Source: CAYWNA01 sp964459305
GTDB taxonomy: Bacteria > Planctomycetota > Planctomycetia > Pirellulales > Pirellulaceae
Assembly: GCA_964459305.1 (NCBI GenBank)
Contig: CAYWNA010000034.1
Location: 6,930 to 70,929 of the forward strand
Direction of reading: 5' to 3'
Length of the DNA: 64,000 nt
Shown here: one piece after another, positions 23,900 to 31,993 of the stretch
Position numbering within the stretch: position 1 is the stretch's first letter
Layout: every line of letters starts with the position of its first letter
Position numbers and translations under genes: made by a program
The notes under the pieces: model-generated
Told to the model about the DNA's origin: nothing
What the model saw: only the letters and a program-made list of their open reading frames with translations
Databases searched by the model: none

Positions 23900-24355
23900 T
23901 CATTGAACGCGACTGCTCGGCCTTTGCCCGATGTGAACCTGCGTTGCCGATCGCAGACGTTGCTGCATTTGCTCGGGAGGGACGTAACCAATGATGATGT
24001 CTGCCACGCAGAGATCAGGAGTAATGATGACGGTTGTCGGAAACGACACGATGCGCAACGATTTCATGAGCTCCGGATACTTGGCTGTGTCGGCAATGGC
24101 GGGTACAAACGAACTCCGAATTACTGACACGACTTTCTGATCCTTGAACGTCGTGGTTTTCAGTTGCGAGCATGCCACGCACGCTTCGGTGGTAACGACG
24201 ACCAATATAGGTCGTTTCAGGGCCTTGGAGATTCTCTGAGCGATGTCCAAATCACTGTGCCACCGTATGGATGACTGTTCGGCTCTGACCGTGCCCGCGA
24301 TGGCACATGCAACCAACAGAAGGCTCAAGACTCCAGACGTCGCTTTTCGGCCCAT
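23900..24355 (-). CDS. Exported thioredoxin-fold protein
   Basis: A 151-residue protein with AAGGAA upstream of the start. A signal peptide (LSLLLVACAIAGTVRAEQ) is followed by a thioredoxin fold: strand ILVVVTTEACVACSQLK with the redox pair C-V-A-C at about residues 59-62, and the cis-proline element VSFPTTVIITPD. The active-site sequence differs from the usual CGHC or CPYC but keeps both cysteines, so disulfide or reductant activity outside the cytoplasm is plausible. The flanking genes give no functional hint. Confidence 0.82.
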   Translation of the reverse strand: MGRKATSGVLSLLLVACAIAGTVRAEQSSIRWHSDLDIAQRISKALKRPILVVVTTEACVACSQLKTTTFKDQKVVSVIRSSFVPAIADTAKYPELMKSLRIVSFPTTVIITPDLCVADIIIGYVPPEQMQQRLRSATQVHIGQRPSSRVQ

Positions 24356-24570
24356 AGCCTATTCCTTTCAGTAGGTTCGCCACCCGCACAGGGTGGGCTT
24401 TTGGTCTTTTTCTTGCCAAGCAGGTTATGAGCCGGTCCGAACGACGCCACTCGGCGGGGGGAGACGTGACGGTTCCACTGTCAAACAACACACATACGAC
24501 CTTTCGGGTATCGGGCCCGTTAGATTTGCGGCTTTATCAAGTCACACCGTTCCAGCGACATAGACACAGG

Positions 24571-25610
24571 CAGGACGATGGCTGCGAGGGTAAGTGGGAC
24601 CATGATGGTGGGAACGGAAGAAGAGCAGCGGTCCATGAAAACGCCTCGAAATGCAGCGCTGTTGGATTGTGCAGATTCTGCCGAGTCGCTGCAAGAAGAA
24701 AGCCACGCCGGGATGACCCGGCGTGGCTTGCAGGATTCGTCAAGCTGATGTCGTATGCGTTCACATGGGATCGAGATTTCAGGGATCTCTGCGCCGCATC
24801 GATGGATCTGCTGGAGGACAAGAAGTCAAGGCTCGGCGTGAACAAGTACGCGTATAGTCGTGAGGAGCCGCGCGGCAAAGTGAGCGACGTGAGTCGCGCT
24901 TATATCGAGGGATGGGAGCTGATCGGCGAGACGCGTTACTACGACGTGGCGCGCAAGATGGGCGATTTCAGAATCGATGCGGGCGAGCCGCGAGCGGGTG
25001 CAACGGCAGCGAATTCATCCCTTTCGAAGAGGGCACGACTTAGGTTTTTGTGAAGCCCGTCACGTGGAGTTCGTTCGAGCTGTCGGACCCCAATCGAGTG
25101 CTCATCTTCATCGCCCGCCAGGAAGGCGGCGGTTACTTCTTGGCGGACTACACGATCCGAGGCCGAGAGAAAACGCTGAATGCCTTCCTCCATTCGAGAT
25201 TCCACAATACTGAGCGCGACCAGGGCGAAATGATGATTCGATCCCACCGGCCCCAGACGTTGTTCGAGCGGAATCGCTGGGTACACCTCGCATTCGTATG
25301 GGGGCACAGGAAAGACGTGCGCCACCACCCCCGCCGCCTGCGGTTCGGCGAAAAGGTGTTGACGGTTCGAGCCCATGTCGACGGCAAGTATCTTGCGTCT
25401 GACACCAACCGGAATTCAGGACAGAACTGCTACATGAAAGGCGCCCTGAACCACGTCCTGTTCGCCTCCAGCGGCATTGCGTTGGACGAACTACGCATTT
25501 CCGACACCCAACGCTACATAGAAGACTTCAAGCCGCCGTCACGCGACGAGGAACTGAACGCAGACAAGCACACGCGCGTCCTGTATCACTTCAACGGAGA
25601 CCAGGGGTGA
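24571..25610 (+). pseudogene. Decayed gene: (alpha/alpha) barrel-like part plus LamG-like domain
   Basis: Two open segments in different frames look like parts of one old gene. The first (to about 24960) reads WLAGFVKLMSYAFTWD and SRAYIEGWELIGETRYYDVA, a pattern of helical-barrel lyases or hydrolases. The second, frame-shifted, runs from about 24990 to the TGA at 25608 and reads SEFIPFEEGTT, a TAG at 25044-25046, then VFVKPVTWSSFELSDPN, RWVHLAFVWGH and ALDELRISDTQRY: a LamG/concanavalin-like domain. Changing TAG to GAG would restore the frame there. A frameshift and a nonsense change make it unlikely to be functional. Boundaries are approximate; the 24356-24570 stretch upstream shows nothing clear. 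Confidence 0.55.
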
Positions 25611-25632
25611 GGTACGAGGGGAAGTGAATAGC

Positions 25633-25749
25633 AGGCTTCGTTTCAATACCACGACGATCGCGATTTTGGGAGGGCGAAGCTCCTGCCGGGGCGTATCCAC
25701 AGTATGCAACTCAGCAGGAGCTTCGCCCTCCCGTTCTAAAACGAAGCCT
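25633..25749. repeat. Palindromic repeat, family A-like (copy 3)
   Basis: Outer 11-bp arms AGGCTTCGTTT (25633-25643) and inverted (25739-25749), inner 19-bp perfect arms GGGAGGGCGAAGCTCCTGC (25668-25686) and inverted (25714-25732). The inner part matches families A copies 1 and 2; the ends differ. The right end overlaps the stop codon of the gene to its right (25748-25750). Confidence 0.85.
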
Positions 25750-28156
25750 AATTCTCGGGGAACTCGACAATCCACGCTTGGCGGGCGGGTAGTTCCAGCT
25801 TCAGGGGAAGGCCGTCGTTGGTGTGCTGTCCGATGGGATGGCGACCCGCTTCGTCGATTCGGTACGCTTGGGCTTGTTTCGGCAGGTGGTAGTATGCCGG
25901 ATCGAGCGTGAGCGAAAGGGAAAGCGACCGGTCGGCGACGTTGGCCAGAGCGATTGCCACATCGCCGTCGGCGGCTCGCCAGGCGCCGGCGATCGCTAAC
26001 GGATGGCGCTTCTGGCTGGAAGTCAATCGACTTTGTTGTCCCGCGTAGATCGACAATCGGGAGAAATCGGAGGTCACTTCGGGCACGTTCAGCTTCGGTG
26101 GACGAAGGAATTCTCCATGAAGCAAGTATTTGGTCGCGCGGCTCCGCACCCGGGCCAGACGCATCACGTACTCAATCTCTTCGGGCCGTTGGTCGAAATG
26201 CTCCGGACGGAAGTTGGCCAGCGCCGGTTGCTGGCCCCAGACGAACGCCCGGGCCTGTTCCAAATAGAACTGCCGTGAGTACTTTCGGTCCAACAGGACC
26301 AAAGGCTCCTTGGGCGCGAACTTGGCCGGCCAAAGCTCGTCGTACGGGGGCATGGTCAGCGACGAGTAGCTGCCGTAGGTGACAGCGTACGGGTGATAGA
26401 CGGCTTGGAAGAATGGAATCACTTCCCACGGGTCGGCTGGCGATGAATACCGTTCTCGACTGACTTGCAAGGTGAGCATCAGGTCCAGATAGGGCAGCCA
26501 AGCCTCTCCGCATCCCTCGCCCGCCAGCACGATGCGGCGGTCGGCGTTGCACCGCTTGCGGATGTCGCTCGATAGCCTACGGAAACCTTCCATCCACGAG
26601 TTTCCACCCCCCAGCGGATGCCCGTGGTTGGGATCGTAACAGGCGCGGTGGCTGCACGCCTGGTCCATGTAGATTCCGTCTACGCCCAAGTCCTTGAATG
26701 CCTCCTCGGCCAGTCCGGCGTACTTGTCTCTCCAGAATGACGTTGCCAAGCACATGGACGCGAGGGCTTGCCTGGTGAAGATGTTGTAGACCTCCGGACG
26801 GACCTTGCCGTCCTGCCCCTTGACGGCGAATTGCTCGGCGCCCTCTTCCTTCCAGCTTCGGGCGCTCATGCCCCAGGCCCGCTGGTTCATGTAGACGATG
26901 AACCGCACGTTGTCGTCGTGGGCGCGAGCTGCAGCTTGCTGGAACGCCTTGGTTCCGTCGCGTGGAGGTAGGTATTCAGGGAAACCAATATCGTAAGGGC
27001 AGCCGTGCCACCAGTGCCAAAAGACACTCACCGGCAAACCGAGACGCTCCTGAAGTGCGGCGGCGGGCGGGAGCACCCCTGGCGAACGGCCGCGATTCCA
27101 AATCCAGGCACCGGTGTCGAGAAGCCAATCCGGAACGAGCCCCCGTTTCAGCCGACTTTCTTTGGCCCATCGCTGCTGCGTCGCCCATGCTCGATAGCGT
27201 TCGGCCGCCGTAATCCAATCGCCCTGAAATGTGCCCAACAGCACGTCGTATGGAAGGACATAGCGTTCTTCGCCGGTTGCCTCGTTTTCAGGATAGTGGA
27301 CCGTTTCGAAATGGACCTGATCGCCGGCGGTGCCCCAAAGGGCGAACGTCTTCCTCAGAGCGGCCGTGTCGTCACAGGCGGCGTAGAAACCGTCTCCGCC
27401 GTCGGCGTAGTACGCCAGACATTGCACGGCCAGTCTGCCGGGATAATCCCAGGCAAGGCGTCGGCCTCGGCCGTCCCGACCGCTCAACAACCCGCGAGGA
27501 TCGGCCGTCTGCTGCCCCAGCCAAGCCGGCACAGCAAGCCGCTCACTCGGTTGCCGGCGGAGCCCGAACACTCGCGGAAAGCGGATGCTGCGCAGGACAA
27601 GCTCGGCTGGTTTCGCAACCGCAATCTTCCATCGGCTCATAGGTGTGTCGGCATCCAACCGTACCGTGACTTCGACACGGCATTCTGTTGCACCCGGATG
27701 GCTGAAGCCGCTCCAAGTCAACCTCAGCGCTTGTCCCGACGGAAGAACTTTCCATTGGAACGATTTCGATTGCGCCGGGGTCAGCACGGCCGGTTGACCC
27801 TCAAGAAGCACATCCAATTCCCACAGCCCGCTAAGAACTAGGCCGCCGTCCAGATGGTTGTGCCCCGTGCCAAGATCCACGAGTTCCGACAGCTTTCCAT
27901 CCTGCCGATCCAAACCGACGTGCAAACGGCCGTTCTCGATGGATACCGATCTGGCGCGTTCGTCGTCTTCCCCAACTGCTGCGGAAAAGGCCGGGAAAGC
28001 AAACAGGAAAAGGCCGGTCAGGCTGACCACCGTGAGCGCATTTGCGAAGTAGGACGGGTCTCCCAGCCCGCCCGGGACGGATCGGGAGATCCATCCTACG
28101 GTTCTATCGCCCCATCTGAGCATTCGCGAAGGTGGAGACAGCATTTGGGATCGCAT
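25748..28156 (-). CDS. Large exported glycoside-hydrolase-like protein (DUF6259 type)
   Basis: An 802-residue protein. A hydrophobic segment (VVSLTGLFLFAFPAFSAA, about 44-61) is the likely export signal. An N-terminal beta-sandwich (about 66-330) precedes a TIM-barrel region with VSVFWHWWHGCPYD, FIVYMNQRAWGM, DLGVDGIYMDQACS and ILAGEG-like RRIVLAGEGCGEAW, the strand ends where alpha-galactosidase-like enzymes carry catalytic acids (D in YMDQ, E in GEGCGE). A C-terminal beta domain follows. Substrate unknown. The first 40 residues are odd: codons about 20-36 come from a palindromic repeat (28049-28099), so translation may really start later. The stop lies in another repeat. Confidence 0.75.
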   Translation of the reverse strand: MRSQMLSPPSRMLRWGDRTVGWISRSVPGGLGDPSYFANALTVVSLTGLFLFAFPAFSAAVGEDDERARSVSIENGRLHVGLDRQDGKLSELVDLGTGHNHLDGGLVLSGLWELDVLLEGQPAVLTPAQSKSFQWKVLPSGQALRLTWSGFSHPGATECRVEVTVRLDADTPMSRWKIAVAKPAELVLRSIRFPRVFGLRRQPSERLAVPAWLGQQTADPRGLLSGRDGRGRRLAWDYPGRLAVQCLAYYADGGDGFYAACDDTAALRKTFALWGTAGDQVHFETVHYPENEATGEERYVLPYDVLLGTFQGDWITAAERYRAWATQQRWAKESRLKRGLVPDWLLDTGAWIWNRGRSPGVLPPAAALQERLGLPVSVFWHWWHGCPYDIGFPEYLPPRDGTKAFQQAAARAHDDNVRFIVYMNQRAWGMSARSWKEEGAEQFAVKGQDGKVRPEVYNIFTRQALASMCLATSFWRDKYAGLAEEAFKDLGVDGIYMDQACSHRACYDPNHGHPLGGGNSWMEGFRRLSSDIRKRCNADRRIVLAGEGCGEAWLPYLDLMLTLQVSRERYSSPADPWEVIPFFQAVYHPYAVTYGSYSSLTMPPYDELWPAKFAPKEPLVLLDRKYSRQFYLEQARAFVWGQQPALANFRPEHFDQRPEEIEYVMRLARVRSRATKYLLHGEFLRPPKLNVPEVTSDFSRLSIYAGQQSRLTSSQKRHPLAIAGAWRAADGDVAIALANVADRSLSLSLTLDPAYYHLPKQAQAYRIDEAGRHPIGQHTNDGLPLKLELPARQAWIVEFPEN
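28049..28099. repeat. Palindromic repeat inside the 5' end of a CDS
   Basis: Imperfect 16-bp arms GTAGGACGGGTCTCCC (28049-28064) and inverted GTAGGATGGATCTCCC (28084-28099). It is read in frame near the start of the hydrolase gene and encodes GWISRSVPGGLGDPSY, a phrase typical of translated intergenic repeats rather than of a folded protein. Confidence 0.65.
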
Positions 28157-28229
28157 ATATCTTCGCTTTCAGTCTCGGCAGTACTACGTGTCGCTACTGC
28201 AACGCTGTGGTTTGGCTACTTCGGACGAA

Positions 28230-30233
28230 CTACAGTTTCGGCACAGCGCGTTTTGCGGGTCCGGCTGGCCTCCCCGGCCCCATGCCGCCACCGAAACCGC
28301 CGCCACCATCACCACCGCCGCCACCGCGACCGCGGCGAGTCAAGTCAGTGAATTCTTCGTGCCATTCCCAACCGAAGGGCCTCTCCGTTTCATACCGCGC
28401 CAAAAGCGCCCAGGGCGTGTCGGGATGTTCGGCGACCACACGTTGCAGGTACTTTTTGGAGTCCGTTGCGAAGATGGAACGTTGGCCCTGAAGGGTAATT
28501 TCATTGGTCGGCACCAGTGTCCAAGTGTTGTTCCTTGGGTCGCTAAACCTCTTGCTCCCTCGGGCCTCCTCAAGCAACTTATCGTAAATGTCCGCCCGCA
28601 CGATTGCCGCAAGAACTTGCCCCATGGCCAAGTCATAACCTGCCTGCCAGCGCGGTGTCCTTTCCTTCTCGCGATCCGCCTCGCCCATCTTCAGAGTGTT
28701 GTAGAGTTCCTTTAGCAGCGGTCCCATTGGTTTCAATGCATTCTGGGCCCTGGTTACCGCTTGAGTGAATTCTGCATCGCTTCGCTTGACGAATCGGACT
28801 TTCGGTTCGACCTGCGCGCTCATCCATGATCTCTTTGCCGCAGTAAGAAGCGATGCTCGTGCCTTGTTGGCCGATGCTTGGCGCATGTACTTTTCGGGCG
28901 ACATGTAGTCCGGTTTGTAACGCCGCATGATTTGCGGATCGAAGAAGTACTTCAGGTGCGAGGAGAAAGCGTCGACCTCGTGCTCCCCAACCTCGCGGTA
29001 CACGTTCCGATTCGGGTGAACGGCGAAGTAGATGCCACCGGTCTCGTAGCACAGCCGCGTCAGGGCAAATGGCCCGAAACCCGAATCAATTGGATCGATG
29101 CCTTCGCGGGTCGTGCAGAAGCGGACGTTGACCCGTTCCGGCAATAGCGATTCCGGCCCCTGGTTGACGCGGCCCCACTGGGGCGTCTGGTCGAATTCTG
29201 GATTCGGATCCACCCACTTTACCATCGTGGCCTCACGGCCGAATGGAGCCGGCACACCGACGACATAGACCGGCATACTGTACTGCCGACAGATCTTGAT
29301 GGTCGTCTCCAGACCCTCATGATCGTCCCCTCGCTCGTCCGTGAACGCGACCAGCATCACGTTGCGTTCGGGCAGGTCGGTCGCAGGGTCACGTATTCGG
29401 TAGCGTTTGTATCGTTCGGCCGCCATGTAGATTGCCGAGAAGACCATTTCGATCCCGGACTCATCTTGTTCGATTCCGTCCACGGCGGCCTTGATCTCGG
29501 CCAAGTTGTCTGTCTCTTTTTCGGTCAGCAACGTGAGTTTCTTGCCGAACGCTACGATTGACGTTAGAAGCGGCTTGCTTTCATGCTTGGCAAACGCGGG
29601 GTTTCCCGAGGCCTCGATCACGCCCAATTCCTCGTAGATCCGGTCAAATCGATCGTTGATGGCGGCACGCTGGCGAGCCAAGCTGCCCGATTGATCGAAC
29701 ATCCACACGACAAGCGTCTTTCGCTCCTCCAGCGATCGCAGGATCTCTTCGGTCAGTCGATCGATGGCACCTGACGCACCGGTAACGCCTGCGCCCGCCG
29801 CGCCGCGCACGGTGAGGTTCTTGCTGAAATTGAGGCCGGTAGCGACTTGAATCGCATCGTTGATTTCGATGTTACCGTCCACGGTGGGCGCCATATCGAT
29901 AAAACTTGGAATGTCCGAGACATCGGACACCACGGCAGCCATCGACATGGCCATTTCGAAACCACTGGAACTGTTGGTGGCGATGTCTTCAGCAGACCGA
30001 TTGCTGAACGCAAACTCTTCCTGCAAATCCTCCAGATCCTCATCTGGCGAGGCGTCAACCGTTAGCGACACTTGGTTATCAGGGAAGACCAACGGAACCA
30101 AGCCCAAGGTCAAGAGTAGGCACATATGGAAAATCAAGCTGGCGATGAACGCCGTTGAGTCGCCGTCAAAGGGAGTGTCCTCATCGCCGGTCTGAAGTTG
30201 CCACCACGAGCGAAGGTCTTCGATCAATTTCAC
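28230..30233 (-). CDS. Membrane-anchored von Willebrand factor A protein
   Basis: A 667-residue protein. The start is GTG at 30233 with AGGAGA eight bases upstream; the frame is open further but that part lies in a palindromic repeat. One membrane helix (AFIASLIFHMCLLLTLGLVP, about 28-50) is followed by a VWA domain with the metal-site motif VVWMFDQSGSLARQ (DxSGS form) and VMLVAFTDERGDD. A later helical region (about 440-620) and a C-terminal tail of Gly and Arg (RRGRGGGGGDGGGGFGGG) complete it. VWA proteins bind ligands through a divalent metal; partners are unknown here. Similar membrane VWA proteins are common in Planctomycetes. Confidence 0.82.
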   Translation of the reverse strand: MKLIEDLRSWWQLQTGDEDTPFDGDSTAFIASLIFHMCLLLTLGLVPLVFPDNQVSLTVDASPDEDLEDLQEEFAFSNRSAEDIATNSSSGFEMAMSMAAVVSDVSDIPSFIDMAPTVDGNIEINDAIQVATGLNFSKNLTVRGAAGAGVTGASGAIDRLTEEILRSLEERKTLVVWMFDQSGSLARQRAAINDRFDRIYEELGVIEASGNPAFAKHESKPLLTSIVAFGKKLTLLTEKETDNLAEIKAAVDGIEQDESGIEMVFSAIYMAAERYKRYRIRDPATDLPERNVMLVAFTDERGDDHEGLETTIKICRQYSMPVYVVGVPAPFGREATMVKWVDPNPEFDQTPQWGRVNQGPESLLPERVNVRFCTTREGIDPIDSGFGPFALTRLCYETGGIYFAVHPNRNVYREVGEHEVDAFSSHLKYFFDPQIMRRYKPDYMSPEKYMRQASANKARASLLTAAKRSWMSAQVEPKVRFVKRSDAEFTQAVTRAQNALKPMGPLLKELYNTLKMGEADREKERTPRWQAGYDLAMGQVLAAIVRADIYDKLLEEARGSKRFSDPRNNTWTLVPTNEITLQGQRSIFATDSKKYLQRVVAEHPDTPWALLARYETERPFGWEWHEEFTDLTRRGRGGGGGDGGGGFGGGMGPGRPAGPAKRAVPKL

Positions 30234-30289
30234 GTCTGATTCTCCTGTCTCTGCTGACCTCAAGCAGGTAGGGCCGCCAAGTCTGACCA

Positions 30290-30352
30290 GTAGCCGAACT
30301 CGCCAGAGTTTGGTTTTCCCTGCGCTGTCCAAAGTCTGGCGACTTCGGCTAC
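30290..30352. repeat. Palindromic repeat, family E (copy 1)
   Basis: Arms of 24 bp beginning GTAGCCGAACTCGCCAGAG at 30290-30313 and inverted at 30329-30352. A conserved tail GTCAATCCTGGCCGCGGG follows (about 30365-30382), shared with copy 2. The 479-bp space lies between divergent genes; an AT-rich stretch around 30500-30560 may hold promoters but none was picked. Confidence 0.88.
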
Positions 30353-30712
30353 GTGCAGAGAAGTGTCAATCCTGGCCGCGGGCGGCATAGGAGGTTTAAC
30401 TCTTCGACGTTCCCATCCGGTGCCCGCGCGCAGCAAATCTGCCATCAAAAGTGTTCGCGACTCGCCAATATTCTATTCCTTTTGGCGGTCTGAGACAGCA
30501 ACAGTACTCTCTATTTAATATTTTGGAGACTCTAAAATGCGTTTTTGTGCAATAAAACACGAGTGTCACAGCCGTCACCATAGGCGTAAGGATTGCTCGC
30601 CTGACGGGATCTGGGGCCGGAGCGATTCTTCGTTGACGTGTCAGCCGAGTCAATCTACGATTAAAGCAGAAGGGGCGACACCTGTGGATTGCGCAGTCGA
30701 GGAGTAGAAACA

Positions 30713-31798
30713 ATGATCAAGAACAACTCAATCATGCTCTGCCAAACCGAGGGAACGGGATTCCATTCTGTTGTCCGCACAGTTGGGACGGCCCTGTTTG
30801 TCTTTGTGATGTCCTTGCCGGCCTGGGCTGCCGAGCCGCCTGCACGGCCGGCAACCAAGCTGCCAGCCAAAGCCACAACCACAAAACCCAAAGCGGCGGA
30901 AGGGGAAGAGGACGAAGGGCCACCGGCCCCGCCGGCGCCGGAGAGGGTGTGGCTGGAGACCAAGGACGGCTGGAAGATCAATGCCACGTATTATGGACCG
31001 CAGGAAGGCAAACGGGACGGCAAGGAAACGGTGCCGATAATCATGATCCACGGCTGGGAGGGACAGGGGAGTGAGTACAGCCTTCTGGCATTGGGGATGC
31101 AGACGTTAGGCCACGCCAGCATTGTGCCTGATCTGCGCGGGCACGGACGCAGCACCACTCGCCGGCTTGCGAACGGTGAATTCGACACCGTGAAATACGA
31201 CGACTCACGGGATTTCACTCCGCGCGAGAGGGAAAGTATGGTTCTGGACGTGGAAGCCGCCAAGAACTTCCTGCTCAAAAAGAACAACGCGGGCGAGGTC
31301 AACATCGAGATGCTCTGTATTGTCGGTGCCGAGATGGGCAGCATCGTGGCATTGAATTGGGCAGCCATGGACTGGAGTGCCCCAAGTACGCCCTACCTGA
31401 AGCAGGGCCAGTATGTTAAGGCTTTGGTTTTGTTGTCGCCACGAACAGCGATCGAGCGACTAAATGCGACACAGGCGTTGAATCACCGTGCAATCGTTCA
31501 GCGACTGTCCCTCATGATCGCAGTCGGCCAACAGGGCCGGAAAGAATACAGCGATGCCAAACGGATACACAGTCGTTTGGAGAAAATCCGTCCTGCCCCA
31601 CCCAAAGAACGAGTGGCCAGACTGCGAAAGCAAGACCTGTTTCTTATTACGGCGGACACGAATCTACAGGGGACAAACTTGCTGAACCGGGGGCTCCCGG
31701 TAAACGTCAGTATCGCCAAATTCGTCGACTTACGGCTGGTGTTCCAGCGGGAGGACCTTCCCTGGGGCGAACGCAAGAGCCCGCTGGCCGGAAATTGA
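30713..31798 (+). CDS. Exported alpha/beta-hydrolase-fold protein lacking the nucleophile serine
   Basis: A 361-residue protein; GAGGAG at 30700-30705 sets the start at 30713. A signal segment (VGTALFVFVMSLPAWAAEPP) is followed by a proline/lysine-rich linker and an alpha/beta-hydrolase fold: IIMIHGWEGQGSEYS (oxyanion region), SIVPDLRGHGRSTT, and CIVGAEMGSIVALNWA where GxSxG is expected. The nucleophile position, residue 207, is Glu, so standard esterase chemistry is unlikely; it may be a pseudoenzyme or use another mechanism. The C-terminus (LFLITADTNLQGT, LPVNVSIAKF) lacks an obvious catalytic His. Alone between divergent and convergent neighbours. Confidence 0.75.
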   Translation: MIKNNSIMLCQTEGTGFHSVVRTVGTALFVFVMSLPAWAAEPPARPATKLPAKATTTKPKAAEGEEDEGPPAPPAPERVWLETKDGWKINATYYGPQEGKRDGKETVPIIMIHGWEGQGSEYSLLALGMQTLGHASIVPDLRGHGRSTTRRLANGEFDTVKYDDSRDFTPRERESMVLDVEAAKNFLLKKNNAGEVNIEMLCIVGAEMGSIVALNWAAMDWSAPSTPYLKQGQYVKALVLLSPRTAIERLNATQALNHRAIVQRLSLMIAVGQQGRKEYSDAKRIHSRLEKIRPAPPKERVARLRKQDLFLITADTNLQGTNLLNRGLPVNVSIAKFVDLRLVFQREDLPWGERKSPLAGN

Positions 31799-31885
31799 AC
31801 GAAGATGGGCGTCGTGGGTCAATCCGCACACGTACTGCCGAGCCTTGATCATAACCCCGGCAGTTGCCAGCAGTGACAGCATAGT

Positions 31886-31948
31886 AACCCGAAGCGTAAG
31901 CGAGGAGTGCAGCGAACTACAGCCTCCTCCTCGCTTACGCTTCGGGTT
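31886..31948. repeat. Palindromic repeat, family D (copy 1, perfect 22-bp arms)
   Basis: Arms at 31886-31907 and 31927-31948 are exact inverted repeats; outer end AACCCGAAGCGTAAGCGAGG. It lies between two convergent genes and may serve as a shared terminator. A second copy is at 43623-43684, also between convergent genes. Confidence 0.9.
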
Positions 31949-31993
31949 TCGATGCCGGAGTTGCGATCAAGGCCGTACTGCCGCCTGACTCGT

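Noticed and set aside
30233..30332. Extra N-terminal codons of the VWA gene up to 30332
   Set aside because: This part overlaps a family E palindrome, and the GTG at 30233 has a good ribosome site directly upstream.
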